This document shows, piece after piece, positions 32,513 to 40,781 of a stretch of DNA of 64,000 bases. Positions within the stretch are counted from its first letter, which is position 1. Each line of letters begins with the position of its first letter. Below the pieces are notes generated by a model. The model was not told the DNA's origin, made no database searches, and worked only from the letters and a program-made list of their open reading frames with translations. The translations under genes and the position numbers were made by a program. This DNA comes from Gemmatimonas phototrophica (lineage in GTDB: Bacteria > Gemmatimonadota > Gemmatimonadetes > Gemmatimonadales > Gemmatimonadaceae). The stretch lies in NCBI GenBank assembly GCA_945869195.1, contig CAMBNV010000006.1, positions 1 to 64,000 on the forward strand. The letters are read 5' to 3'.

Positions 32513-32890
32513 TTAGACCCTCCGGCGCTTGGGCGGCCGGCAGCCGTTGTGCGGAATAGGAGTCACGTCCTTGATGGACTTGACCTGGAGGCCAGCAGAC
32601 GCGAGCGCCTGGATTGCCGACTCGCGCCCGGAGCCCGGGCCCTGGACTTTCACGTGTACGCGGCGCATACCGAGCGACATCGCTTCGCGCGCGCACTGTT
32701 CGGCCGCGACGGTCGCGGCGAACGGCGTGGACTTCTTCGATCCCTTGAACCCGGCCTTGCCAGCCGAGCCCCAGGAGACGGCGTTGCCGTGCGGATCGGT
32801 GATCGTGATGAGGGTGTTGTTGAACGTCGCATTGACATGCGCAACCCCCTCGGCGTCGACCACCTTCTTGGCCTTCTTTCCGATTGCCAT
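32513..32890 (-). CDS. rpsK: 30S ribosomal protein S11
   Basis: 125 residues. [51 protein letters not shown] and the C-terminal [16 protein letters not shown] are canonical. The ATG overlaps the rpsM TAA (TAATG). Confidence 0.98.
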   Translation of the reverse strand: MAIGKKAKKVVDAEGVAHVNATFNNTLITITDPHGNAVSWGSAGKAGFKGSKKSTPFAATVAAEQCAREAMSLGMRRVHVKVQGPGSGRESAIQALASAGLQVKSIKDVTPIPHNGCRPPKRRRV

Positions 32891-33267
32891 TACTTGGTCA
32901 CCTTCTTCTTGCCCGCGATCGCGCGGCGCGGCCCCTTCTTCGTGCGGGCATTGGTGTGCGTGCGCTGGCCACGGACAGGCAGGTTCCGACGATGCCGGAT
33001 CCCGCGATACGACCCGATGTCCATCAGGCGCTTCACGTTCATCGAGATCTCGGTGCGGAGCGCACCTTCGACCCGATACAACTTCTCAATCTCCTGACGG
33101 AGCTTGTTCACGTCAGTGTCAGAGAGGTCACGGATGCGCTGCTCCGAGTTGACCCCGGTCGCTGCGAGGATACGGCGGGACAGAACGCGGCCAATGCCGT
33201 AGATGTACGTCAGGCCGATCTCGACCTTTTTGTCGCGCGGAAGATCCACGCCGGAAATTCGAGCCAT
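32890..33267 (-). CDS. rpsM: 30S ribosomal protein S13
   Basis: 125 residues. [54 protein letters not shown] are canonical. Lies 6 bp after rpmJ. Confidence 0.98.
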   Translation of the reverse strand: MARISGVDLPRDKKVEIGLTYIYGIGRVLSRRILAATGVNSEQRIRDLSDTDVNKLRQEIEKLYRVEGALRTEISMNVKRLMDIGSYRGIRHRRNLPVRGQRTHTNARTKKGPRRAIAGKKKVTK

Positions 33268-33273
33268 GGTCGG

Positions 33274-33390
33274 TTAACCTTGCCGCTGCTTGTGCTTGGG
33301 ATTGCGCTTGCAGATGATGCGCGTCACGCCGGCACGCTTCACCACCTTGCAGTGCTCGCAAATCGGCTTCACGCTGCTGCGAACTTTCAC
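33274..33390 (-). CDS. rpmJ: 50S ribosomal protein L36
   Basis: 38 residues from GTG 33390 ([19 protein letters not shown]). The C-x2-C...C-x4-H zinc ribbon (CEHC, then CKRNPKH) is intact. The longer upstream frame is not protein-like and spans the promoter. First gene of the operon. Confidence 0.95.
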   Translation of the reverse strand: MKVRSSVKPICEHCKVVKRAGVTRIICKRNPKHKQRQG

Positions 33391-33430
33391 GGGGACTCCA
33401 AAAGGCCGGACTAGACAGAGTGCATGGAAA

Positions 33431-33447
33431 TGCCCGCTTTTCGGGCA
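33431..33447 (-). promoter_or_regulatory. Leader hairpin upstream of rpmJ
   Basis: Stem TGCCCG/CGGGCA (6 bp, 5-nt loop), located between the promoter and rpmJ so it would lie near the 5' end of the operon mRNA. Possible autoregulatory leader, unproven. Confidence 0.4.
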
Positions 33448-33454
33448 GACACGC

Positions 33455-33483
33455 AGGATAATCAGTGGAGGCCCTTGACACAA
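33455..33483 (-). promoter_or_regulatory. Sigma-70-type promoter of the ribosomal alpha operon
   Basis: -35 TTGTGT (33478-33483) and -10 TATCCT (33455-33460) on the minus strand, 17-nt spacer, 65 nt upstream of rpmJ and facing it. Confidence 0.65.
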
Positions 33484-33521
33484 GGGTCCTGACTCACGTG
33501 TACGGAGTGGGGCAGGTCGAC

Positions 33522-34232
33522 TCAGTCGCGAAGACTGAGGAGTACGCGCTCGAGAGTCGCCGCAGGGTCGGGTGATGCCGTCACGGCCCGTCCGAGCACC
33601 AGATATGAGGCCCCGTCCCGCGCCGCCCGCGCCGGAGTCACTACCCGAGACTGATCGTGTGCGGCGTCGCCGTCGAGCCGCAGACCGGGGATGAGCGGGG
33701 AAAGCCCTGGAAAGGAACTCCGGACCGCGGCGACCTCATGCCCCGAACAGACAACGCCATGCGCCCCGCTGGCCTGCGCCACGGCGGCGAGTCGAGTGAC
33801 CTCTGCGCCCAGCTCTGGCACGTCGCGCCCAAGTGCTACTCCGACCGACCGCGCATCGAAGCTCGTGAGTACCGTCACGACGAGAATCCCGGTGGTCGGC
33901 CCCGCCCCCTCCACCGCCGCCTCGACCATGGCAGTGCCTCCGTAGCCGTGCACCGTCAATAGCGAGACGCCCATGCTTGAGGCGCTGCGCGCCGCCCCCT
34001 GCACCGTATTCGGGATGTCATAGAGCTTGAGGTCGAGAAAGACTCGGCGCCCGATCGACTGCAGCCACTCGACCACGCGTGGCCCCTCGGCCGTGAAGAG
34101 TTCGAGGCCCACTTTCACGAAATCAGCGCGCGGGCCGAGTCGGTCGACGAGGAGACGCGCCGCAGCGATCGTCGAGACATCAAGCGCGATGATCGGTTGG
34201 GCGCGCAGGGGGGCTCTGCCAGTCGTGTTCAC
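33522..34232 (-). CDS. pyrF: Orotidine-5'-phosphate decarboxylase
   Basis: 236 residues from GTG 34232 (GTGA with the pyrD stop). [19 protein letters not shown], the catalytic [14 protein letters not shown] (Lys and Asp tetrad), VHGYGG and the phosphate-binding [20 protein letters not shown]...YLVLGRAVT. Last step of UMP synthesis. Next to pyrD. Confidence 0.95.
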   Translation of the reverse strand: MNTTGRAPLRAQPIIALDVSTIAAARLLVDRLGPRADFVKVGLELFTAEGPRVVEWLQSIGRRVFLDLKLYDIPNTVQGAARSASSMGVSLLTVHGYGGTAMVEAAVEGAGPTTGILVVTVLTSFDARSVGVALGRDVPELGAEVTRLAAVAQASGAHGVVCSGHEVAAVRSSFPGLSPLIPGLRLDGDAAHDQSRVVTPARAARDGASYLVLGRAVTASPDPAATLERVLLSLRD

Positions 34233-35155
34233 GAAGGCCACTCCAGGGTGCCGATCAGCTCCGCGATACGGGCGACGCCGCGGGCATCGCACCAGCGGGC
34301 CAGGTCGCGTACGAGGCGCCCCGGGAGCTTGGGATCCGCGAGGCCCGCAGTGCCGACGGCCGTCAGGCTCGCCCCCGCCATGAGGTATTGGACTACATCC
34401 GTCACCTGCTGAATGCCTCCGGCCCCGATGATGGGGACCGAAACTGATTGCCGGACCCGACGCACCGCGAGCACGCCGACCGCGAGGAGAGCCGGGCCGC
34501 TCACCCCACCAGAGCCGAAGCCGAGTACCGGGCGGCGGTGCTCCACATCGATGACGAGGCCAGGGATCGTGTTCACGACCGTGATCCCGTCAGCACCGGC
34601 GTCGACAGCCCGTTGCGCCATCTCACCGATCTGCGGAAGAGTCGGCGAGAGCTTGACAAAGATCGGCTTGCGCGTGGCTACGCGAGCGCCGCGCACCACC
34701 TCAGCAAGGGCGACCGGATCGGCGCCGAACTCCAGGCCGCCCTGCTTCACGTTGGGACAGCTGACATTCAGCTCGTACCCCTCGACGCCCGCGGCCTGAT
34801 CGAGTCGGGCGACGACCGCTCCGAAATCCGCCGCTTCGCGCCCCACCACATTCACGAGCACCCGTGGACGACGGAGATGCGCGGCGATCCAGGGCAGGTC
34901 GTTGGCGAGCACGCCGTCGACGCCGGGGTTGGCGAGGCCGACGGCGTTGATCATCCCGCCAGCGAAGTCGGCGACCCGCGGTGCCGGAGCACCGTGGCGC
35001 ACCTCGAGCGAGACCGCCTTTGTGACGAAACCGCCGAGCTCTTCGAGTGCCATCACGTCGGCGAGTTCACGACCGTACGCGGCCGTGCCCGCCGCGAGGA
35101 GGATCGGATTCTGGAACTGGAGCCCCAACACGGTTGACGCGAGCGACGAACTCAT
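34229..35155 (-). CDS. pyrD: Dihydroorotate dehydrogenase, class 1B-type catalytic subunit
   Basis: 308 residues. QFQNPILLAAGTAAYG, KAVSLEVRHGAPAPR, the catalytic Cys in YELNVSCPNVKQGG (about 130-143), VKLSPTLPQIGEMA and FMN phosphate site IIGAGGI. Cys as base places it in class 1; the overall form matches 1B, which normally needs a PyrK electron-transfer subunit. No pyrK is seen here. Overlaps the amidase stop by 4 nt. Confidence 0.93.
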   Translation of the reverse strand: MSSSLASTVLGLQFQNPILLAAGTAAYGRELADVMALEELGGFVTKAVSLEVRHGAPAPRVADFAGGMINAVGLANPGVDGVLANDLPWIAAHLRRPRVLVNVVGREAADFGAVVARLDQAAGVEGYELNVSCPNVKQGGLEFGADPVALAEVVRGARVATRKPIFVKLSPTLPQIGEMAQRAVDAGADGITVVNTIPGLVIDVEHRRPVLGFGSGGVSGPALLAVGVLAVRRVRQSVSVPIIGAGGIQQVTDVVQYLMAGASLTAVGTAGLADPKLPGRLVRDLARWCDARGVARIAELIGTLEWPS

Positions 35156-36381
35156 CGCGGCGTCGCCCGCAGGCGGCGTTCGTAGTGGTGGAGGTACTCG
35201 ACCGCCGCGTCGGCCATGGCGGTCGCCGCTTCGAGCTGTCCGCTCTCGCTCGACATCCAGCGTGCATCCTCGGGATTCGAGCCAAATCCGATTTCCACGA
35301 GCACCGCGGGCATGTAGGCGGTCGAGAGGACGATGAGCCCGCCCTGCTTGACACCGCGGTTGGGCCCCTGATGGAAGGCGGCGAGCTTCTGCTGCACGAC
35401 TGCCGCCAGCTCGCTCGACTCGCGCAGGTGCTCGTTGCGCGCCAAGTCATTCATGATGAAGGCCAGCGCGTCCGGCGGCGGCGCATCGGAGTCCGTCTCG
35501 AACCGGACCACGTCGTTTTCCATCGCCGCGACGTGCGCTTCGTCCTCGGTCCGGGCGGTCGAAAGGTAGAACGTCTCGAAGCCGCGGGCCGACGTCGGGT
35601 TCTTCCAACGGGGGTTCGCCGAGTTCACATGGACGGAGATAAAGAGGTCGCCATTCGCGCGGTTGGCGATCGGACCACGGTCGCCGCGCGCAATGAGCGT
35701 GTCGGTCGTGCGCGTCATGATGACGAGGATCCCCTTCGCCTCGAGTTCGCGTGCGAGCCGTTGCGCCACCGCGAGCGCGATCCGTGCCTCGGAGAGCGGA
35801 CGCCCGTTGACCATGGCGCCCTGCATGCCGGGATCACGACCGCCATGACCGGCGTCGACGACGACGGTGTACCGGCGCGAAAGTCCAGCGGACACGTTGC
35901 TCACGGGCACCACCGTGGGTGCCGGTGCGCCACTCGGGACCGAGCGCGTCGCGATCGCCGGGAAGAGTCGAACCTCCGACCGCGCGTGGTCCCAGAAAAT
36001 CCCGATGCCAAACCGGGGGATGATCTCGCTGAACAGCTGCAGCGAGACGTACGGCGCGCCGCCGATCAGGCGCGTCGACTCCAGCAGCGGGAGCGCGTAC
36101 CCGTTGAACGTCGCGAACGGCAACCCTTCACGCAGTTCGAGCGTTGTGCCGTAGAGTCCCAGCCGCCAGCGTCCCTCGCCAACGCGATCGAGCGACCCTC
36201 CGAGCAGGCGCGCCACGACCGCGGCAGGCACAAGGCCACCGCCGGCCGATGGCGTCAGCCGCACGACGGTGTCACCCGTGATGCCCTTCACGCGAATGAC
36301 ACCACCCGGAGGGGCGCGAAACGCCGCACCCACCGCGAGAGCGACTGCCGCGACCACGAGGGGGCGGAGACGACGCATCAT
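35152..36381 (-). CDS. N-acetylmuramoyl-L-alanine amidase (Amidase_3, AmiC-like), secreted
   Basis: 409 residues. Signal-like N-terminus (MMRRLRPLVVAAVALAVGAAF). An N-terminal region of about 170 residues resembles a copper-amine-oxidase-like or AMIN-type wall-targeting module (uncertain). The catalytic domain (about 195-405) has the zinc His in VVVDAGHGGRDPG, the Glu in RPLSEARIALAVAQRL and ISVHVNSA, then FETFYLS. It cleaves the MurNAc-peptide bond during septal splitting. Start overlaps the smpB stop as ATGA. Confidence 0.9.
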   Translation of the reverse strand: MMRRLRPLVVAAVALAVGAAFRAPPGGVIRVKGITGDTVVRLTPSAGGGLVPAAVVARLLGGSLDRVGEGRWRLGLYGTTLELREGLPFATFNGYALPLLESTRLIGGAPYVSLQLFSEIIPRFGIGIFWDHARSEVRLFPAIATRSVPSGAPAPTVVPVSNVSAGLSRRYTVVVDAGHGGRDPGMQGAMVNGRPLSEARIALAVAQRLARELEAKGILVIMTRTTDTLIARGDRGPIANRANGDLFISVHVNSANPRWKNPTSARGFETFYLSTARTEDEAHVAAMENDVVRFETDSDAPPPDALAFIMNDLARNEHLRESSELAAVVQQKLAAFHQGPNRGVKQGGLIVLSTAYMPAVLVEIGFGSNPEDARWMSSESGQLEAATAMADAAVEYLHHYERRLRATPR

Positions 36382-36851
36382 GATCGCGTCCGGAGCGCGC
36401 GCTGCATGTCGCGCTGATCGTCCTTCTCTTTCAGATCGGCGCGCTTGTCATGAAGCTTCTTGCCGCGTCCCAGGCCGATCCGCACCTTGGCTCGCCCGAG
36501 TTTGAAGTACAGTTCGAGCGCCACGAGCGTGAGTCCTTTCCGTTCGACCGAGCCGATGAGATGCAAAATCTCCTTCTGGTGCAGCAGCAGCTTCCGCGTG
36601 CGAGTCGGCGCGTGGTTCCAGATATTCCCCTTATCGTATGGGGCGATGTGCGCGTTGAGGAGCCAGACCTCACCGGCGACCACCACGGCGTACGCATCGC
36701 CGATCTGCACGCGGCCGTCGCGCAACGATTTGACCTCGGTCCCAGACAGCACCAAGCCCGCCTCCCACGTCTCGAATATCTCGTAGTCGAGGTGGGCGCG
36801 TTTGTTCCTGGCGACGGGAACGATGGAATCGTCGGGCGGCGGCTTGGTCAT
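36378..36851 (-). CDS. smpB: SsrA-binding protein SmpB
   Basis: 157 residues from ATG 36851; the longer frame to 37250 crosses the opposite-strand tRNA and terminator and is rejected. RNKRAHLDYEIFETWEAGLVLSGTEVKSLRDGRVQIGDAYA, HIAPYDKGNIWNHAPTRTRKLLLH and the basic C-terminal tail GLGRGKKLHDKRADLKEKDDQRD. It delivers tmRNA to stalled ribosomes. No ssrA gene was recognised in the window. Confidence 0.97.
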   Translation of the reverse strand: MTKPPPDDSIVPVARNKRAHLDYEIFETWEAGLVLSGTEVKSLRDGRVQIGDAYAVVVAGEVWLLNAHIAPYDKGNIWNHAPTRTRKLLLHQKEILHLIGSVERKGLTLVALELYFKLGRAKVRIGLGRGKKLHDKRADLKEKDDQRDMQRALRTRS

Positions 36852-36877
36852 CTGCTCTGAAGAATGACGACTGAGCG

Positions 36878-36906
36878 TTGACTTGGGTATCCGTGTTCGG
36901 TACGTT
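36878..36906 (+). promoter_or_regulatory. Promoter of tRNA-Leu
   Basis: TTGACT (36878-36883) and TACGTT (36901-36906) with a 17-nt spacer, ending 9 nt before the mature tRNA 5' end. Confidence 0.65.
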
Positions 36907-36915
36907 TCCCGACTT

Positions 36916-37002
<87 letters not shown>

Positions 37003-37029
37003 AGCGGCATCCTGACACCGTTGCACGAA

Positions 37030-37077
37030 AAACGACGAAGCGGGAGTCGCCTCACAGCGACTCCCGCTTCGTCGTTT
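37030..37077. terminator. Strong bidirectional terminator
   Basis: Perfect 21-bp stem (37030-37050 pairs with 37057-37077), 6-nt loop CTCACA, stem ends AAA/TTT. Sits between tRNA-Leu (forward) and the 188-residue unknown gene (reverse), so it can stop transcription from both sides. Confidence 0.9.
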
Positions 37078-37089
37078 CCACTCGCGGAA

Positions 37090-37656
37090 TTAGCGACTGC
37101 CCGGGAGCACGGATGGTTGCACATCCTCGGGAAGCTCGGCCTCTCCGTAGGCCGCGCGCAACGACTCGGTGGCCTCCTCGGCATAGCGCTCCAGCAGTTC
37201 AATCGCGTAGGCGAGCGGGGCCCCCGCGGTGCGGGCGCCATCGCTCGCAAACGCGAGGAGACAGCGCCCCACGCGGTCCTCCGGGGGGATCGTCCCGCCG
37301 CGGAGCGTCATCGCTTCGCGATATGCGAGGAGGCGCTCGCTGAACTGTCGCTCGGCGAGCTCACGTCGGTCAATCGCAATGTGCGGATCGGCCCCGAGAG
37401 CGGCGAGGAGACCGGCGCTGACATCGGCGGCCGTTCGGTCGGCGAGCGCATTGCGCTCCGCAACGATCAGTCCGAGTGCCGCGCGCGCGTAGCGCAGTTC
37501 CCAGCGCGCATGATCGAGATCCCCGTTCGCTGCGGCATCGGCGAGCCACGCGGCGTCAGCCTCCGCCGGCTCGCGCCGGAGCGCCTCGACCACCCGGCGC
37601 GCACTCCGCGCGCGCACGCGCGACTGCCGCCACTCCGACGTGAACGGGAGCGGCAC
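37090..37656 (-). CDS. Unknown protein downstream of the Rrf2 regulator
   Basis: 188 residues from GTG 37656, which has a GAGG about 10 nt upstream overlapping the regulator stop. No family recognised. The sequence is Ala/Arg/Glu-rich, predicted mostly helical (ARSARRVVEALRREPAEADAAWLADAAANGDLDHARWELRYARAALGLIVAERNALADRTAADVSAGLL), with no signal peptide or membrane helix. The later part (EDRVGRCLLAFASDGARTAGAPLAYAIELLERYAEEA) also reads as helices. Ten bp after the regulator stop, so very likely co-transcribed. The long extension to 37755 is regulator shadow. Confidence 0.72.
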   Translation of the reverse strand: MPLPFTSEWRQSRVRARSARRVVEALRREPAEADAAWLADAAANGDLDHARWELRYARAALGLIVAERNALADRTAADVSAGLLAALGADPHIAIDRRELAERQFSERLLAYREAMTLRGGTIPPEDRVGRCLLAFASDGARTAGAPLAYAIELLERYAEEATESLRAAYGEAELPEDVQPSVLPGSR

Positions 37657-37666
37657 GGGCGACGCC

Positions 37667-38122
37667 TCAGGCCTGCAGTACGGGGAGACCCACGCGCTCT
37701 CGCACCTGCGGCTCCGTGTACAACAGGTCGGAGAGACGCACCCCCTCGAGCGCATCGTCGATCCGGCGTTGCAACATCATCCAGACTGGCCGAATGCTGC
37801 AATCACACGACTGCGCGCACCGTTCGGCGTCGAGTGGGTGCGTCTCGCAATGCAGATCGAACGTCACGAGTTCGGCGGCGCTGACGATCTCACGCACGGT
37901 GATTTCGCTCGACGGACGCGCAAGGACGTACCCCCCCTTGGCTCCCCGCGTACTCTGCACGATCCCGGCGCGCCGGAGCCGCAACAGAATTTGTTCGATG
38001 TAGTCGCCAGGCAACTTTTCACGCGCGGCAATCTCGCGACCCGTGACCGGCCCCTCGTCGGGACGCCTCGCGAGGTGCAAGGTGCAGATAACGCCGTACT
38101 CCGCCCAAGTAGTGATCCGCAT
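37667..38122 (-). CDS. Rrf2-family transcriptional regulator, IscR-like with Cys cluster
   Basis: 151 residues from ATG 38122. Winged-helix DNA-binding domain (AEYGVICTLHLARR, ITGREIAAREKLPGDYIEQILLRLRRAGIVQSTRGAKGGYVLARP), then four Cys at 92, 102, 106 and 108 (HCETHPLDAERCAQSCDC) where Rrf2 proteins bind a Fe-S cluster. Spacing differs from classical IscR (92, 98, 104), so it is an Rrf2-type sensor rather than certain IscR. No isc or suf operon lies beside it. An 8-bp palindrome CTTGCAAG (38125-38132) just before the start could be an autoregulatory site. Confidence 0.88.
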   Translation of the reverse strand: MRITTWAEYGVICTLHLARRPDEGPVTGREIAAREKLPGDYIEQILLRLRRAGIVQSTRGAKGGYVLARPSSEITVREIVSAAELVTFDLHCETHPLDAERCAQSCDCSIRPVWMMLQRRIDDALEGVRLSDLLYTEPQVRERVGLPVLQA

Positions 38123-38184
38123 TGCTTGCAAGATGCGCTCCCATGCCCAGTTGGGACAAGGGCGCTCGTGGCGGACCGGTGGCG

Positions 38185-38979
38185 TCAGAACCCGATGGAC
38201 GAGAGCGGCTGGCCGAACGTCGAGATAATCGACAGTCGCGTCCGCGAATCGACCATGATTTCGCGCCCGCGAACCCGCAAGGCACGGGTGCTGCGGGTGA
38301 CGTCGAGGGCAAGCCGCCACGCATCGAGATAGCCGGCGCGGATGGTCGCCGATCCGTCGTCGGTGAACGAGCAGAAAATCTGTTCGTTCGCCGCGCCCGA
38401 CGACACACCGGTCGCGTAGCGCAACGAGAAGGTCATCTGCGATCCCGCGGACGGGGCCGCGGTCCACACCACGGGGAGGTCGAGGTTCTCGGCGGGCACG
38501 CCAATCGCCCCATGCGTGAACGCTTCGGCCGTACGAATCGAGATCGCGGTAGCCGGAAAGCCATCCACCGCACCGGGGATGGTGACGGAGAGCGTGTCAC
38601 CGGGGGTGTACGGAATGCCAAGCGGATTGACGAGCGTGTAGAAACGCAAGGAAATGTTTGGGAGCGCCTGCATCGAATCGATACGACCCCCGATGCGCGT
38701 GAAGAGAAAATCGCCGGCATTTAACGTCTGCAGTCCGGGGTTGACCGCGGTGGTCGGATTGTAGAGCGCAACCACACAGGTGTCGCCGACCACCGGGACG
38801 TACGCAAGATCGGACTGATCGTAGAACGCGGCTTCGGGACGGATCACGTAGCTGCTGCCGCCATTGGCGTACGCCGCGACGGAGATCGTTCCGAACCGAC
38901 CCACCGGTAGTGCCAGAGGGTCCAGGCACGCCGTCGTAGCGAGGAGAAGGACCGCGAGGGAGAGCGAGCGCGCGCGCAT
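38185..38979 (-). CDS. Secreted lipoprotein, function unknown
   Basis: 264 residues from ATG 38979; an upstream ATG at 39009 is possible. Lipoprotein-like signal (MRARSLSLAVLLLATTAC, Cys at residue 18), then a beta-rich domain with no recognised motif (SISVRT..., TFSLRYATG). Probable periplasmic or outer-membrane lipoprotein. Convincing coding character and length, but no functional clue. 70 bp before the MBL gene stop. Confidence 0.72.
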   Translation of the reverse strand: MRARSLSLAVLLLATTACLDPLALPVGRFGTISVAAYANGGSSYVIRPEAAFYDQSDLAYVPVVGDTCVVALYNPTTAVNPGLQTLNAGDFLFTRIGGRIDSMQALPNISLRFYTLVNPLGIPYTPGDTLSVTIPGAVDGFPATAISIRTAEAFTHGAIGVPAENLDLPVVWTAAPSAGSQMTFSLRYATGVSSGAANEQIFCSFTDDGSATIRAGYLDAWRLALDVTRSTRALRVRGREIMVDSRTRLSIISTFGQPLSSIGF

Positions 38980-39049
38980 GTAACCGACGGGGAGGAGGGA
39001 AAGACGCATGAGGATATCTACCCGGTGTGGGGCTCGGAATGCCATCCGG

Positions 39050-39700
39050 TCAGGCGCGGCGCGGGAGCGGACGTGCCGCACCGGTCAGGAAGGGATTGCC
39101 GGTCACCTCGGTGCCGATGGTGGTGGCTGGCCCGTGACCAGGATGGACGCGCAGGTGCGCCGGGAGCGCCGTCAGTCGTCGCAAGGAGGCCGCGAGCGCG
39201 TCGGGATCGCAGCCCGGCAGGTCGCTCCGCCCGATTGAACCCGCGAAGAGGAGATCACCGCTGAAGCAGTGTTCCACTCCGATGAAGGCGACATGGCCCG
39301 GTGCATGCCCGGGCAGATGCCAGACGGTGAACGGTTCGCCAGCAAACTCCAGCAGCTGTCCCTCAGTGAGTGCATGCTCGGGTGGCTCCGGCTGCTCGAA
39401 CGGGATTCCGTAGTTCGCCGCGGCGCGGGATCCGAGGGCATACATCTCGAGATCCGCGGGGTGCAGATGCACCGGCACGCCGGGCCAGACGCGACGTACG
39501 CCGCTGATCCCGCCAATGTGGTCGAGGTGCGCATGGGTGAGCCAGACGGCGACGAGCCGGGCCCCGAGGCGTGCGATCTCGGTGCAGATCCGCGTCGCTT
39601 CCTCTCCCGGATCGATCAGGATCACCTCGGCGCGGACCGGGTCGTGCAGCAGCCAGCAGTTCTCGTCGAATGCGCCGACGACGAGCGACGAGATGTTCAC
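39050..39700 (-). CDS. Metallo-beta-lactamase-fold hydrolase (glyoxalase II-like)
   Basis: 216 residues from GTG 39700 (GTGA overlap with trxB). Metal motif THAHLDHIGG (His56, His58, Asp60, His61), then HLPGHAPGHVAF, FSGDLLFAGSIGRSDLPG and a C-terminal HPGHGPATTIGTE. The family hydrolyses thioesters such as hydroxyacylglutathione or related compounds. Gemmatimonads may lack glutathione, so the substrate is open. Confidence 0.88.
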   Translation of the reverse strand: MNISSLVVGAFDENCWLLHDPVRAEVILIDPGEEATRICTEIARLGARLVAVWLTHAHLDHIGGISGVRRVWPGVPVHLHPADLEMYALGSRAAANYGIPFEQPEPPEHALTEGQLLEFAGEPFTVWHLPGHAPGHVAFIGVEHCFSGDLLFAGSIGRSDLPGCDPDALAASLRRLTALPAHLRVHPGHGPATTIGTEVTGNPFLTGAARPLPRRA

Positions 39701-40683
39701 CCTCTGCCGGGGACGAGCATCGGTTGCGGCTGGGGTGCCGGCGATCCGCTCTTGCGCGCGGTGAGGAACTTCTCGACGGCGATCGCGGCCGTGGTCGCAT
39801 CGCCGACGGCGGTCGTGACCTGTCGGGTGAGCTGTGCCCGCACGTCCCCGGCCGCGAAGAGGCCCGGAATGGACGTCTGCATATTCGAGTCGGTGATGAG
39901 GTACCCCGACGCGTCGTGTGCAAAATGACCGCGGAGGATCCCCGTATTCGGAGTGAAACCGACGAAGATGAAGATGCCGGTTGCGACCAGATCGCTCGCG
40001 GCGCCGGTCCCGGTGTGGCGGATCCTCGCGTGCGTCATGAGACCGTCCGCTCCGACGATCTCGTCGACGACGGTATCGAAGACGACTTCGATCTTGGGGT
40101 TCGCGAAGACGCGCTGTTGGACGATCTTCGACGCACGAAAGCTGTCGCGCCGGTGCACCAGAAAAACCTTCTCGGCATAGCGCGTAAGGAAATCAGCCTC
40201 CTCGCAGGCAGCGTCACCTCCACCGACGACCATGATCGTGTGGCCGCGATAAAAGGCACCGTCGCAGATGGCACAGTACGAGACACCCTTCCCGGCATAC
40301 GTGATCTCCCCGGGCACCTCGAGCTTGATCGGCGTGCCGCCCGCTGTGACGATCACCGTCGGCGACAGATACACGTCGCCACTCTCGACCGTCGTCTCGA
40401 ACAGACCATCGGCGCGCTTCTCGACCTGCTGCACGGGCGTGGAGGTGCGAATCTCAGCTCCAAACTTCTCGGCGTGCCCCTGGAACTTGGCCGCGAGGTC
40501 ATGGCCGAGCACATGCTCAAACCCGATGTAGTCCTCGATCACCTCGGTGTTGAGCAGTTCTCCGCCGGGAAAGCCGCGTTCAAGGACGACCGCTCTGAGC
40601 ATCGAGCGTCCGGCATAGAGGCCGGCGCACATCCCCGCAGGGCCTGCGCCCACAATCACCACTTCGTATTCATGCGTAGCCAA
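39697..40683 (-). CDS. trxB: Thioredoxin reductase
   Basis: 328 residues. FAD site VGAGPAGMCAGLYAGRS, redox pair CAIC (Cys137, Cys140) followed by DGAFYRG, NADPH site VVGGGDAACEEA and C-terminal GDVRAQLTRQVTTAVGDATTAA. Start at TTG 40683 with GGAGAG 8-9 nt upstream; the nearby ATG is out of frame. Reduces thioredoxin with NADPH. Confidence 0.95.
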   Translation of the reverse strand: MATHEYEVVIVGAGPAGMCAGLYAGRSMLRAVVLERGFPGGELLNTEVIEDYIGFEHVLGHDLAAKFQGHAEKFGAEIRTSTPVQQVEKRADGLFETTVESGDVYLSPTVIVTAGGTPIKLEVPGEITYAGKGVSYCAICDGAFYRGHTIMVVGGGDAACEEADFLTRYAEKVFLVHRRDSFRASKIVQQRVFANPKIEVVFDTVVDEIVGADGLMTHARIRHTGTGAASDLVATGIFIFVGFTPNTGILRGHFAHDASGYLITDSNMQTSIPGLFAAGDVRAQLTRQVTTAVGDATTAAIAVEKFLTARKSGSPAPQPQPMLVPGRG

Positions 40684-40781
40684 CTGACTCTCCGTGCGGG
40701 CGTTTTTGATCGGGGAAATCTAGACGAGTCGCCGGAGCGGAGCCACCGGACCCAATCAGAACAGGCGATCTGCGACGGCGC

